Part shown: piece by piece, positions 8,600 through 16,664 of the stretch
Numbering within the stretch: position 1 is the stretch's first letter
Layout of the letters: each line of letters starts with the position of its first letter
From: Bradyrhizobium sp. SSBR45G
GTDB lineage: Bacteria > Pseudomonadota > Alphaproteobacteria > Rhizobiales > Xanthobacteraceae
DNA length: 64,000 nt
Direction of reading: 5' to 3'
Assembly (NCBI RefSeq): GCF_030159255.1
Contig: NZ_BSCT01000009.1
Coordinates: 62,001 to 126,000, forward strand
Notes under the pieces: model-generated
What the model was told of the DNA's origin: nothing
Seen by the model: the letters and a program-made list of their open reading frames with translations, nothing else
Database searches by the model: none
Position numbers and translations under genes: made by a program

Positions 8600-9349
8600 T
8601 CACCGCCGTGAGAGAAAATCCACCACCCCGGCCTTGTAGACCTTGTCGCCGACCGCGCGCATGTGATCGCGACCGGGAATGTCGAGCACCTCCGCGTCGG
8701 GAATGAGCGCGCCGAGCGCGGGGCCCGAGCCGGACACTTCGTCGGTGGTGCCGACGGCGACCAGCACCGGCACCGCGATGCGGCCCGCATCCTCACGCGA
8801 GATCAGGCCGCGCGAGCCACGCATGCAGGCGGCGAGCGCCAGCCGGTCCGAGCGGGTCTGGTCGGCGAAGGCGCGGAAGGTGCGCCCGACGGGATCGGTG
8901 ACCTCGTCGATCGACGGCGCCTCCAGCGCTGCGGCGACGTTCTCACCGGGGCCGCCGCCCTCGATCATCGCCATGCCGATGCCGCCAAAGATCACGGAGC
9001 ACAGGCGCTCCGGTGTGGTCAGCGCGATGTGGGCCGCGATGCGGCCGCCGAGCGAATAGCCCATGACATCGGCGCTGGCGATGCCGAGATGATCCATCAG
9101 CGCGGTGACGTCGCTCGCCATCTCGGCGATCGAATACAGCGCGGGATCGTACAGCTTGGCCGACTCGCCATGGCCGCGATTGTCGAGCGCGACGACGCGG
9201 CGGCCATTCTTGCGCAGTTCGGAGACCCAGGCCGGGTAGACCCAGTTGACGTTCTTGGTCGAGGCGAAGCCGTGGACGAGCACGATCGGATCGCCCTCCC
9301 CCTCATCGATGAAGACGATTTCAACGGCGCCGTTGTGGAAGCTCGGCAT
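8600..9349 (-). CDS. Alpha/beta hydrolase, 249 aa
   Basis: Typical alpha/beta-hydrolase of about 250 residues. The oxyanion-hole strand is VLVHGFAS (about residue 24-30), the nucleophile is Ser99 in GYSLGG, an acid lies in VAVGTTDEVSG and the His is in PGRDHMRA. A single domain with a short cap suggests a cytoplasmic esterase, lactonase or C-C hydrolase. No signal peptide is present. It is convergent with the upstream membrane-protein gene. The substrate is unknown. Confidence 0.9.
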   Translation of the reverse strand: MPSFHNGAVEIVFIDEGEGDPIVLVHGFASTKNVNWVYPAWVSELRKNGRRVVALDNRGHGESAKLYDPALYSIAEMASDVTALMDHLGIASADVMGYSLGGRIAAHIALTTPERLCSVIFGGIGMAMIEGGGPGENVAAALEAPSIDEVTDPVGRTFRAFADQTRSDRLALAACMRGSRGLISREDAGRIAVPVLVAVGTTDEVSGSGPALGALIPDAEVLDIPGRDHMRAVGDKVYKAGVVDFLSRR

Positions 9350-9394
9350 CGGACCTGGTCCCGAGAATCTGGAGTGAGAATGATGCGGCGAAGT

Positions 9395-10537
9395 CTAGCC
9401 GCAGGGCGCGGCCGCGGCCAGATCAGCGCGGACAGCGGCGGCCTGCATCCGGCGCAACCGTCGTCGCTTGCCGCGATCGATCACGCCTTGCGTCGCGCGC
9501 TCGGTCATCGCCTTCAGCGAACTGACGAATCCGAGCAGCGTCATCAGCGCGCCGAACAGCCAGAGCGCGAGATTGAACGCGCCGGCGGTGAGCAGCAGCG
9601 CGCCGCGGCCGAGCAGCTTCAGGATCGCACGGGTCTGGCCGCCCTTCGCCTCCGCGAGGCGGGCGGCGCGGGCGACATCCTTCGGTCCCTCCGCGAGTTT
9701 GAGCGAATCCAGCGCGCCGCGGGTGCCGGCCTTCTCAGTAATGCGGCCGACGTCCTTCGCCAGGCGCATCAGCGCGCCGGCCTTCTCGGCCCGGAACGCA
9801 GCGCGGATCGCGGTGGCGGTCTCGCCAGGACGCAGCACCGAGCCTGAGGCAACCGCCTGCTGCAGCACCGGCGCGTCGACCACCTCGCGCGCCGAGCGTC
9901 CAGCCCAGGCCGCCAGCCCCTCGCCGAGCCGGCCGACCTTGCGGGCATCCTTGACCAGGGTCAGCCCCGCTCGCACCGGCGCGGCCCCGCCGGCCGAGAC
10001 ATAGGTCGCCGCGGTGACGGCAAGCCCCGCCGCAGCAAGGCCGAGGACCAGCCGGTCGGTGTCCTCGCCCATCACCAGATGCTTGCCCTCGCGCACGGCG
10101 TCGCGGATGTCGCCGAACACGAATAGATCTCCGGCCACGGTGCCGGACAGGCTGGCGACATCGTCGGCCTGACCGGTGACGAGCCCGGTCGCGAAGCGCT
10201 TCGCCACGCTCGCCGGGGCCTTCTCCGCGGCAACGGCATCGCTCACCCGCTGGACCAGCGCCGGGTCGAGCGCGACCTGGTGCTCCTGCGCCAGCGCCAC
10301 GAAACTCTCGGCGAGATCAGGGTCGCCGGCGGCGAGCGCCTCGTCGATCCCGCTGATGATGCGCCCCGAATCGGCCTGCAGGGCGGAGGCAATCTGGAGC
10401 TCCGACAGACGCGCCGGGTCGTCAGCGGCTGCGATGACGGTCCCGGCGCGATAGGCATGCGGCCACAACCCGGCACCGATCGCGGTGCTGAGGGCAAGAC
10501 CGGTCACGGCCAGGCTGAGCCTCCAATTGATTCGCAT
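9395..10537 (-). CDS. Hypothetical exported or membrane protein, 380 aa
   Basis: The start at 10537 is preferred because the product then opens with a signal or anchor helix (MRINWRLSLAVTGLALSTAI); the frame continues upstream without support. The middle is Ala-rich and helical, with stretches such as LSELQIASALQADSGRIISG and LRMQ-type heptads. A weakly hydrophobic part lies near 180-200 (LVLGLAAAGLAVTAATYV). A clear membrane helix lies near residue 335-360 (LLLTAGAFNLALWLFGALMT), followed by a basic tail rich in Arg. No family is recognised. Confidence 0.7.
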   Translation of the reverse strand: MRINWRLSLAVTGLALSTAIGAGLWPHAYRAGTVIAAADDPARLSELQIASALQADSGRIISGIDEALAAGDPDLAESFVALAQEHQVALDPALVQRVSDAVAAEKAPASVAKRFATGLVTGQADDVASLSGTVAGDLFVFGDIRDAVREGKHLVMGEDTDRLVLGLAAAGLAVTAATYVSAGGAAPVRAGLTLVKDARKVGRLGEGLAAWAGRSAREVVDAPVLQQAVASGSVLRPGETATAIRAAFRAEKAGALMRLAKDVGRITEKAGTRGALDSLKLAEGPKDVARAARLAEAKGGQTRAILKLLGRGALLLTAGAFNLALWLFGALMTLLGFVSSLKAMTERATQGVIDRGKRRRLRRMQAAAVRADLAAAAPCG

Positions 10538-10843
10538 CGAGATCACGCCGCCTTCACGTTTTCGCGGGGTCTTCGGCTGAAAACATAGGGTCTCCGTCCC
10601 GGGACACAACGGCCCCGACGAAAGAAGGGCTTCTCTGCGGCGGCGGGTTTGTGTCGAATCCACACGCGCAAAAATAACGGCGTGCGTCACACCCAACGCA
10701 GGTTCCCAACACAAGGAATTGGCCTTATGGCTCAGCATGGTGCGCCGCCGTCTCTCACGACGGCCCGGCGCCTCGTTCCGATCCCGTCGGCCGCGTCCCC
10801 GCGCTGATCCGCTCTGCTCTTCTTGCCACTCGAGGTGAAACCG
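10538..10843. other. Divergent intergenic region
   Basis: Separates the 380-aa hypothetical gene (leftward) from the zinc-finger gene (rightward). A 26-codon frame near 10727 was seen but not accepted. No clear promoter hexamers or repeats were found. Confidence 0.3.
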
Positions 10844-11086
10844 ATGGCCGATAACATCGTCCCGCATTTCCACAACGACGCCGGTGTTCCGATCATCGAG
10901 ATCGGCTCGCATGAGTTCATGTGCGTGGGCGCCAATCCGCCGTTCGATCATCCGCACGTGTTCCTCGATCTCGGCAACGACAAGGAGATCATCTGCCCGT
11001 ATTGCTCGACGCTGTACCGCTATGCGCCCGACCTCGCTGCGGGCGAGGCCCGGCCGCCGGAATGCGTGCTGAAGGACGTCGCCTGA
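10844..11086 (+). CDS. CHCC-type zinc-finger protein, 80 aa
   Basis: Small protein with the zinc-ligand pattern of the alphaproteobacterial NDUFS6-like family: HEFMCVG, then DHPHVFLDLG, then CPYCSTLYRY. Cys, His and the CxxC pair form the site. In mitochondria the related NDUFS6 is an accessory subunit of complex I. The start at 10844 follows gaggtg with good spacing, whereas an in-frame ATG seven codons earlier lacks a site. It ends 10 nt before the FAD monooxygenase start, so the two are probably cotranscribed. Confidence 0.9.
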   Translation: MADNIVPHFHNDAGVPIIEIGSHEFMCVGANPPFDHPHVFLDLGNDKEIICPYCSTLYRYAPDLAAGEARPPECVLKDVA

Positions 11087-11096
11087 CCGGCGCGTC

Positions 11097-12296
11097 GTGG
11101 CGCTGCGTACGGTCTATGTCGCCGGGGCCGGCATCGGCGGCCTGACGGCTGCTCTTGCCCTGGCGACCAAGGGCTTTCGCGTGGTCGTGCTGGAGAAGGC
11201 CGAGCAGCTCGAGGAAGTCGGCGCCGGCCTGCAGCTGTCCCCCAATGCCAGCCGCATCCTCGTCGATCTCGGGCTGGGGCCGCGGCTCACGGCCCGCGCC
11301 GTCGTGCCCGAGGCCGTCAGCATCATGAGCGCGCGGGCCGGCGGCGAGATCGCCCGGCTGCCGCTCGGCGAAGCCGCGGGCCAGGCCGCCGGTGCCCCTT
11401 ATTGGGTGATCCACCGCGCCGATCTGCAGGCGGCGCTGGCTGCCGAGGCAATCGCGCATCCGGATGTCGAGCTCAAGCTCGGCTGCCAGTTCGAGGACGT
11501 TGCCGCCCACGCCAAGGGCCTCACCGTGGTGCATCGCCGCGGCAATGAGCGGCGGCAGGACGTGGCGCTGGCGCTGATCGGGGCCGACGGCGTCTGGTCG
11601 GCGGTGCGGCATCATCTGTTTCCGCAGGCGCGCGCCGAATTCTCCGGGCTGATCGCCTGGCGCGGCACGCTCGATGCGCGCCAGCTGCCGCGCGACTACA
11701 GCAGCGCCCGGGTGCAGCTCTGGATGGGGCCGGACGCGCATCTCGTGGCCTATCCGATCTCCGCCGGCCGCCAGGTCAATGTGGTCGCGGTGGTGCCGGG
11801 CACCTGGAACCGACCGGGCTGGAGCAGCGAGGGCGATCCGGGCGAACTGAAATCCGCCTTCGCCCCGCCGCGCTGGCCGGCGACGGCACGGCTGCTGCTG
11901 AACGCGGTCGACGGCTGGCGCAAATGGGCGCTGTTTGCCGTGCCTGAGGGCATCGAGTGGACGCAAGGCAACATCGCGCTGCTTGGCGACGCCGCCCACG
12001 CGATGCTGCCGTTTGCGGCGCAGGGTGCGGGCATGGCGATCGAGGATGCGGCGGTGCTGGCCAAGACGCTGAGCGAGGCGCGCCCCGACGGACCGGCCGC
12101 GATCGAAGGCGCGCTGAAGCACTATGCCAAACTGCGCCGCGCCCGGGTCGGCCAGGTGCAGCGCACGGCGCGCAACCAGGGGCGGATCTACCACATGGGT
12201 GGGCCGCTGGCGCTGGCGCGCGACATCAGCATCAATGCGCTCGGGCCGCAGCGCCTGTCGGCGCGGCAGCGCTGGATCTACGACTGGCGGCTCTGA
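11097..12296 (+). CDS. FAD-dependent monooxygenase, 399 aa (GTG start)
   Basis: Group A flavoprotein hydroxylase of the salicylate hydroxylase/UbiH type. Three signatures are clear: the dinucleotide fold VAGAGIGGLTAALALATKGF at the N terminus, the DG motif ALIGADGVWSAVR near residue 160, and the GD motif ALLGDAAHAMLPFAAQGAGM near residue 297. Such enzymes use NAD(P)H and O2 to hydroxylate aromatic acids. It follows the zinc-finger gene by 10 nt. No aromatic-degradation genes are adjacent, so the substrate is open. Confidence 0.9.
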   Translation: MALRTVYVAGAGIGGLTAALALATKGFRVVVLEKAEQLEEVGAGLQLSPNASRILVDLGLGPRLTARAVVPEAVSIMSARAGGEIARLPLGEAAGQAAGAPYWVIHRADLQAALAAEAIAHPDVELKLGCQFEDVAAHAKGLTVVHRRGNERRQDVALALIGADGVWSAVRHHLFPQARAEFSGLIAWRGTLDARQLPRDYSSARVQLWMGPDAHLVAYPISAGRQVNVVAVVPGTWNRPGWSSEGDPGELKSAFAPPRWPATARLLLNAVDGWRKWALFAVPEGIEWTQGNIALLGDAAHAMLPFAAQGAGMAIEDAAVLAKTLSEARPDGPAAIEGALKHYAKLRRARVGQVQRTARNQGRIYHMGGPLALARDISINALGPQRLSARQRWIYDWRL

Positions 12297-12306
12297 GGCA
12301 CGGGTC

Positions 12307-12783
12307 TCAATAGACCGAGCCGTCCCGCGGCAAGGTCGACGGCCCGCCGGAGCTGCTGGAGGCCATCGGCCGCACGCTGCGCCCCGGCTTGACGGGCTTG
12401 CCCTTGGCGGCTCCCTTGGCGGCAACGGGCGCCGGCGGCGTCTCGATGCATTTGTTGCGGCGCCAGGCCTCTTCGGCAAACTGCGACTGGCCGCGGATGG
12501 CGACATAGTCGTTGCGATAGGCGACCTCGGCGACGACGGCGCCGCCGGCCCCGGTCTCCGCCTTGGCCATCAAGCCCTGCAGCTCGGCGGTGCGCATCGC
12601 CAGGGCCTTGCGTTCCGCTTCGAGCTGCTTGCAGTCGTAGAGATCATATTTAGCCGGATCGGCGAACGCCGTCGACACGCTGTCGCTCATGCCCGCGCAG
12701 CCGGACAGCAGTGCTCCCAGCCCGAACAGTCCCGCGGCGAGCGCGACGCGGAAATAACCTTGGCGATTGCAGTCGGTCGTCAT
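12307..12783 (-). CDS. Lipoprotein of unknown function, 158 aa
   Basis: Starts at 12783, with gagg about 6 nt upstream. The signal peptide ends in a lipobox ALLSGC, with Cys29 as the lipidated residue. The mature part has a helix around DCKQLEAERKALAMRTAELQ, a pair of Cys (YDCKQ and NKCIET) and a Pro/Lys/Ala-rich tail (KGAAKGKPVKPGRSVRP) that looks disordered. This helix-then-basic-tail layout suggests an envelope protein that reaches towards the wall. It is convergent with the monooxygenase gene, 10 nt away. Confidence 0.8.
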   Translation of the reverse strand: MTTDCNRQGYFRVALAAGLFGLGALLSGCAGMSDSVSTAFADPAKYDLYDCKQLEAERKALAMRTAELQGLMAKAETGAGGAVVAEVAYRNDYVAIRGQSQFAEEAWRRNKCIETPPAPVAAKGAAKGKPVKPGRSVRPMASSSSGGPSTLPRDGSVY

Positions 12784-13184
12784 GCAGCCTCGATCTCGCA
12801 GCGGTCCCAAACCGCGGTCCTAAAGAAGCGGTCTTAAAGCATCGTCTCGATGGTGCACATGGACCCCACGGCCGTGTCCACCACTCGTCCTTGCCCGATT
12901 CGTCCCGTGCAGTTTCTCCATCGATGGCGGCCGAACTCGCCCAATCGATGATTCTTCGTGGTGCCTCCGTGCCTTACAATGGCCGCCTCGTCCATGTCTT
13001 GAATCGCGTCAACATGAACCTAGCCAAACGTTTCAGCGCGGACACCATCTCAAAGCAGGTGGTGACGGCCGGATTGAGGCTTTACCAAGGCAGCTCCCCT
13101 GGCTTAAGCAAAGGATGAGCTGAGAGGCCGCAGCCAACCTCATTCCGGATCGAGGGATGATGCGCTAGGTCTCTGATCCCAAAC
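12784..13184. other. Intergenic region before tRNA-Leu
   Basis: Holds a 64-codon open frame on the plus strand at 12924-13118 (opens MAAELAQSMIL, ends SSPGLSKG). It has no ribosome site and no recognisable family, so it is noted but not called. The upstream promoter of the tRNA must also be here. Confidence 0.3.
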
Positions 13185-13271
13185 GCGGACGTGGCGGAAT
13201 CGGTAGACGCAAGGGACTTAAAATCCCTCGATGGCAACGTCGTGTGGGTTCGAGTCCCACCGTCCGCACCA
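13185..13271 (+). tRNA. tRNA-Leu (anticodon UAA)
   Basis: The acceptor arm gcggacg pairs with cgtccgc, followed by encoded ACCA at 13268-13271. The anticodon stem aggga/tccct encloses the loop cttaaaa, giving anticodon TAA. A long variable arm (ctcgatggcaacgtcgtg) marks a class II tRNA, and the T-arm is gtgggttcgagtcccac. The gene is intact. A degenerate second copy of its 3' half lies at 14192-14242. Confidence 0.95.
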
Positions 13272-13277
13272 GGGGCA
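13224..13277 (+). repeat. tRNA-Leu 3'-half direct repeat, left copy (att-like)
   Basis: The 3' half of the tRNA-Leu gene plus six bases beyond CCA (tccctcgatggcaacgtcg through accaggggca). It is mirrored in direct orientation at 14192-14242. Integrating elements typically recreate a tRNA 3' end at the entry side and leave a partial copy at the far side. Confidence 0.65.
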
Positions 13278-13421
13278 ATGACAGCCGAGGCGAAACTCGT
13301 CATTCTTCTGATCATCGCGGCGATCGCAGGATCGCATCTGGCGCGCAACTCTCTCGACGTCGTCGCCGGCATCGCCGCCCGGTTCGCCCTCGCGACCTGG
13401 CTGTTGCGCTCGGCCACATGA
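13278..13421 (+). CDS. Putative small membrane protein, 47 aa
   Basis: The frame begins six bases after the tRNA CCA end (MTAEAKLVILLIIAAIAGSH) and continues with a second hydrophobic part (VVAGIAARFALATWLL). It would be a one- or two-helix membrane peptide. No ribosome site is clear. It lies in the segment bounded by tRNA-derived repeats. It may be a real small gene or a chance frame. Confidence 0.35.
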   Translation: MTAEAKLVILLIIAAIAGSHLARNSLDVVAGIAARFALATWLLRSAT

Positions 13422-13563
13422 CGGAATCCGACTGGCGCTTTGACTATGCGTTGCCCTTTCGGATCGCCGGCACTCGGGCTCGCGCCCCGGCCCATGCCGC
13501 CGCTATGCCGGCGCTCCTGCACGTCCCGGCACTGGCTCAGGAGGCACAGCCTCTGGATGGGCC

Positions 13564-13859
13564 CTACTCGAACTCTTCGGCCGTGATGTCGCGCGCCGCG
13601 TGCATGATGCGGACGACTTCGATGGCGTCGGTGGTGGGAATGTAGAAGACGATGTAGTTGCCGACCGGAAAGCTGCGGATGTCGTGGCCGAGCTCGGGGC
13701 GCTCTCGACCGGCGTGCGGGTTGTCGGCAAGAGTCCGGATTGCGCGGTCGAAGCGGTGGAGGATCGCGGTGGCCGCTGTCTCGTTATCCGCTGCAATGTA
13801 CTGCCAGATCTCCAGCGCGTCTTCCCGGCCTGCGGGCGAAGCAGGCGGCTACTTCGCAT
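13564..13859 (-). pseudogene. parE: ParE-type toxin, frameshifted
   Basis: The natural start ATG at 13859 overlaps the ParD stop by 11 nt and reads MRSSRLLRPQA, the usual beginning of a RelE/ParE toxin. In that frame the remainder is nonsense. One base back (-1) at about 13827, the sequence reads REDALEIWQYIAADN, then RELGHDIRSF-like, NYIVFYIPTTDAIEVVRIMH and a stop at 13564. These are classic ParE features: a hydrophobic core strand and VxRIxHxxRD. A lost C in a ggc-ccg context would explain it. The toxin is probably dead, unless the shift is a sequencing error or is read by recoding. The length without the break would be about 98 aa. Confidence 0.85.
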
Positions 13860-14109
13860 GCGACGCCTTCCGGCGTTTCGCCTCGGCGATCAGATCCTCT
13901 ACATCCCAGGTCTCGGCGGGGCCGCTGTCGAGACCTTCCTGGATGGCGCTGCGCAGAGCTTCGAGCTTGGCCTTGCGCCGCTCTTCCTTCTCTTCGATCA
14001 GTCGCAGACCTACGCGCATGACCTCGCTGGCCGTCGAATAGCGGCCACTGTCCACCAGCTCCTTGATGAACTCCTCGTAGTGCTTGCCGATGGTGTAGCT
14101 GCTGGCCAT
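13849..14109 (-). CDS. parD: ParD-type antitoxin, 86 aa
   Basis: Matches the ParD/CopG antitoxin family: N-terminal ribbon-helix-helix (SSYTIGKHYEEFIKELVDSG) followed by the signature RYSTASEVMRVGLRLIEEKE. The C-terminal Lys/Arg-rich helix (RRKASHAK) would wrap the toxin. The RHH part binds DNA as a dimer. An AT-rich inverted repeat sits just upstream and fits autoregulation. The gene is intact while its toxin partner is frameshifted. It overlaps the toxin start by 11 nt. Confidence 0.93.
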   Translation of the reverse strand: MASSYTIGKHYEEFIKELVDSGRYSTASEVMRVGLRLIEEKEERRKAKLEALRSAIQEGLDSGPAETWDVEDLIAEAKRRKASHAK

Positions 14110-14122
14110 GGGAACCTCCGCG

Positions 14123-14149
14123 TATCATATTATATCATTTTATGATATA
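14123..14149 (-). promoter_or_regulatory. AT-rich palindromic operator for parDE
   Basis: tatcata (14123-14129) and tatgata (14141-14147) form a perfect 7+7 inverted repeat around ttatatcattt. It lies about 14 bp before the ParD start, in a region far more AT-rich than its surroundings. The position suits a ParD-bound autoregulatory operator overlapping the promoter. Confidence 0.6.
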
Positions 14150-14191
14150 GGTTCGAACGGTTCCAGAACACACCTGACGCGTAACTTTATT

Positions 14192-14242
14192 TCCCTCGAT
14201 AGCAGCGTCGTGTGGATTCGAGCCCCCTCCGAACCAGGGGCA
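14192..14242 (+). repeat. Degenerate direct copy of tRNA-Leu 3' half, right copy (att-like)
   Basis: Reads tccctcgatagcagcgtcg, tgtggattcgag and accaggggca, with scattered mismatches and short deletions against 13224-13277. It is not a working tRNA because the acceptor strand and T-stem no longer pair. Best explained as the distal attachment site of an old tRNA-targeted insertion, or a decayed duplicate tRNA. Confidence 0.6.
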
Positions 14243-14283
14243 GCCCGTGCTCCCGGAGCTTCCGCCGGGCCAGCCGATCCTGA

Positions 14284-15066
14284 TCAACTCCCCCGCGCCG
14301 CACGAACCTTTGCCCGCCACGGGCGGGCCTTGGTCAAGGCAATCTCGTATTTTGCCGCGTCGAGCACGCCGTGGACCAGGTCGGCCTCAGCCGTCGGCCG
14401 ACCGAACGGAAAGCCGTCCGGTCCGATGAGGCTGCAGGGAAGGCTGGAACGGCAACTCGCTGGCGTGGACACGCTGAACCAGACATTGTTCATGGCGGCA
14501 TGCGCCCGGGCGGCGACGTCAAAAATCGGATCATCCGCATAGGCCGAGAACAAGACGGCATCGACCCCCAGCCTGGCGTACTCCATGAACAGCTCGGGGA
14601 AATGGATCTCGATGCAAAGCGCGCATCCGAAACGAAAGCCGTCGACCTCGAACACGAGCGGCTCGGTGCCGGACGTGTACCAGTGCATCGCCTCACTGTG
14701 CGAAATCACCCGCTTGTCATAGCGGCCGACGACCGCGCCACGGTCTGAAATGACGTACAACGCATTGTGCGGCCAGAGCGGTGGCGTGCGCTGATGGTTG
14801 GCTCCGACGACCACCCATATGCCGAGCCGGGCGGCATGAGCGGCCGTGAGCTCCAGTTCGGCCTGGAGCGTCCGCCAATCGACGGCATCCCAATCGTGGA
14901 TTTCAGCGTTGACGTACCCGGACAAGGCCCCCTCCGGGAACTGGACAAGCCGCACGCCGAGAGCCGCGGCCTTCGTCATCAGTGCGCGGACGTGCATGCC
15001 GTTGGCGCGAACGTTAGCGTCGATCACGCTTGAGGCGGCGGCAATGCTGAGCGTGTGACCTGCCAT
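14284..15066 (-). CDS. Carbon-nitrogen hydrolase (nitrilase superfamily), 260 aa
   Basis: Glu-Lys-Cys triad of the nitrilase superfamily: Glu45 in FPEGALSGY, Lys118 in RYDKRVIS and Cys151 in CALCIEIHFPELF. The length fits amidase, beta-ureidopropionase-like or cyanide-type branches. No signal peptide is present, so it should be cytoplasmic. It hydrolyses an amide or nitrile whose identity cannot be told. It stands alone next to the tRNA-bounded segment, so it may be chromosomal background rather than cargo. Confidence 0.9.
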   Translation of the reverse strand: MAGHTLSIAAASSVIDANVRANGMHVRALMTKAAALGVRLVQFPEGALSGYVNAEIHDWDAVDWRTLQAELELTAAHAARLGIWVVVGANHQRTPPLWPHNALYVISDRGAVVGRYDKRVISHSEAMHWYTSGTEPLVFEVDGFRFGCALCIEIHFPELFMEYARLGVDAVLFSAYADDPIFDVAARAHAAMNNVWFSVSTPASCRSSLPCSLIGPDGFPFGRPTAEADLVHGVLDAAKYEIALTKARPWRAKVRAARGS

Positions 15067-15234
15067 GATCTTCGGTTAGTCCAGATCAAACCGGCTGTCG
15101 ATGTCTGTGTCTGGCCGGTGCGGCCAGCTCAATCGCTACGCCGCTCAACCTGATCCGACGCCCAGCCTCCGCCGTTTGTTGGGCTTAGAGCTACGACGCC
15201 AGTGTGCGTCACCTGAACAGCAGCGAGGCGATCC

Positions 15235-15966
15235 ATGGATGGAGTTCGTCCCCTTGCCCTGATCACCGGCGCCGGGCGCGCGACCGGCATCGGCGTCGAG
15301 GTGGCGCGGCAGCTCGGGCGCCGCGGCCACCACGTCATCCTGACCGCCCGAACGGCAGCGGACGCGCAGGCCCGGGCGGAGGAGCTGACCACGGCGGGTC
15401 TGGCTGCGGAAGGTCATGGCATGGACATCACTGATCCCGATGCGATCGCCAAGGTGGCCGCGCTGCTCGATGAGCGGTTCGGCCGCCTCGACGTGCTGAT
15501 CAACAATGCCGCCACGCTCGGCAGCTATGACGAGACCGCCTCGACCGCCGACCTCGCCGAGGTCCGCGCCAATTTCGAGAGCACGCTGTTCGGGGCCTGG
15601 TCGGTGGCGCAGATCTTTCTGCCGCTGTTGCGCAACAGTCCGCATGGCCGGCTCGTCAACGTCTCCAGCGGCGCCGGCTCGCACAGCGACCCGGAATTCG
15701 GTCTCGCCACCGCCGCACCGATGCCGGCCTCCTACAGTGTGGCCAAGGCTGCGCTCAATGCTTTGACGGTGAAGCTCGCCAGAGAAAATCCGTCGCTGCG
15801 CGTGAACGCCGTCTGCCCCGGCTTCACCGCGACCTTCGACGGCGGCGCCGCGATGGGCGCGCGCCCGGTCGCGGAGGGCGCCGCCGGCGTGGTGTGGGCC
15901 GCACTGCTCGGCGATGACGGCCCGACCGGCGGGTTCTTTCGCGACGGCCGTCCGCTCGGCTGGTAG
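15235..15966 (+). CDS. Short-chain dehydrogenase/reductase, 243 aa
   Basis: SDR fold with cofactor motif ITGAGRATGIG (one residue longer than the usual TGxxxGIG), then NNAATLG, the active-site Ser in VNVSSGAG and YSVAKAAL with the Tyr-Lys pair. The C terminus contains a substrate loop VNAVCPGFTATFDGG. It reduces or oxidises an alcohol or ketone with NAD(P)(H) in the cytoplasm. The substrate is unknown. Convergent with the GST gene, 7 nt apart. Confidence 0.92.
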   Translation: MDGVRPLALITGAGRATGIGVEVARQLGRRGHHVILTARTAADAQARAEELTTAGLAAEGHGMDITDPDAIAKVAALLDERFGRLDVLINNAATLGSYDETASTADLAEVRANFESTLFGAWSVAQIFLPLLRNSPHGRLVNVSSGAGSHSDPEFGLATAAPMPASYSVAKAALNALTVKLARENPSLRVNAVCPGFTATFDGGAAMGARPVAEGAAGVVWAALLGDDGPTGGFFRDGRPLGW

Positions 15967-15973
15967 CGCGCCG

Positions 15974-16633
15974 CTACGCCGCCTGCGCTCTTGCCATCAG
16001 TCGCGCCATCGTCGTCGCCTGGAAGCTCGGACGCTGTTCCAGCCGCGCGATCCAGGCAACGAGATTGGGATGGCCTGACGTCAACTTGGTCCATTCCGGC
16101 GTCAGCGACAGGAAGCTCGCCTGCGGACCGGCCTGCAGATCGGCGAGCGACAGCCGGTCGCCGGCCATGAACGGTTGCTCGCCGAGCAGCCGCGACAGCT
16201 CGGCGATGACCGTTCTCGCCTGGGGCATCGCGCTGACGATGGCCGCTTCGTCTGTCGCCGTGCCGAAAAACTGCGGACCGATGATGCGCTGGAAGATGAT
16301 GACGTTGCACACGCCCTGGAACAGGTACCAGTCGCTGATGTTCATGACCTGGTCCATGCGCGCCGCTTGCTTGGCGTGATCCGGCGTCAACGCCGGCTCC
16401 GGCAGCACACGATCGAGATAGCGCAGGATCGCCTGGGTTTCGTACAGCATGAAGCCATCATGCTCGAGCGCCGGCACGCGGCCGAACGGATGCCGTTCGA
16501 GATGCGCAGCCGATTTCGAATCTCCGGGAGCCAGCGGCGCAAGCCGGTAGCTTGCCCCCTTTTCCTCCAGCGTGGCCAGCACGCTGCGGCCGAACGGGCT
16601 TCCCGGCACCGAATGGACGACGAACCCGGACAT
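15974..16633 (-). CDS. Glutathione S-transferase family protein, 219 aa
   Basis: The start is placed at 16633. The N-terminal thioredoxin fold has SPFGRSVLATLEEKG, with the catalytic Ser in the SPFGR turn, and the glutathione-binding FGRVPALEHDG and YETQAILRYLD. The C-terminal helical domain contains LADLQAGPQASFL. A GST of this kind conjugates or isomerises electrophiles, or reduces peroxides. It lies downstream of the AHSA1 and ArsR genes on the same strand, so the three probably form one unit. Confidence 0.92.
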   Translation of the reverse strand: MSGFVVHSVPGSPFGRSVLATLEEKGASYRLAPLAPGDSKSAAHLERHPFGRVPALEHDGFMLYETQAILRYLDRVLPEPALTPDHAKQAARMDQVMNISDWYLFQGVCNVIIFQRIIGPQFFGTATDEAAIVSAMPQARTVIAELSRLLGEQPFMAGDRLSLADLQAGPQASFLSLTPEWTKLTSGHPNLVAWIARLEQRPSFQATTMARLMARAQAA

Positions 16634-16664
16634 GACCTGTCTCCCCATCGATGATGATTGATCG

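Noticed and set aside
10727..10807. 26-codon frame starting MAQHGAPPSL
   Set aside because: Too short to trust, no family, no partner; only a loose aagga upstream.
12924..13118. 64-codon frame upstream of tRNA-Leu
   Set aside because: No ribosome site, no family, no partner; may be a decayed gene but cannot be supported.
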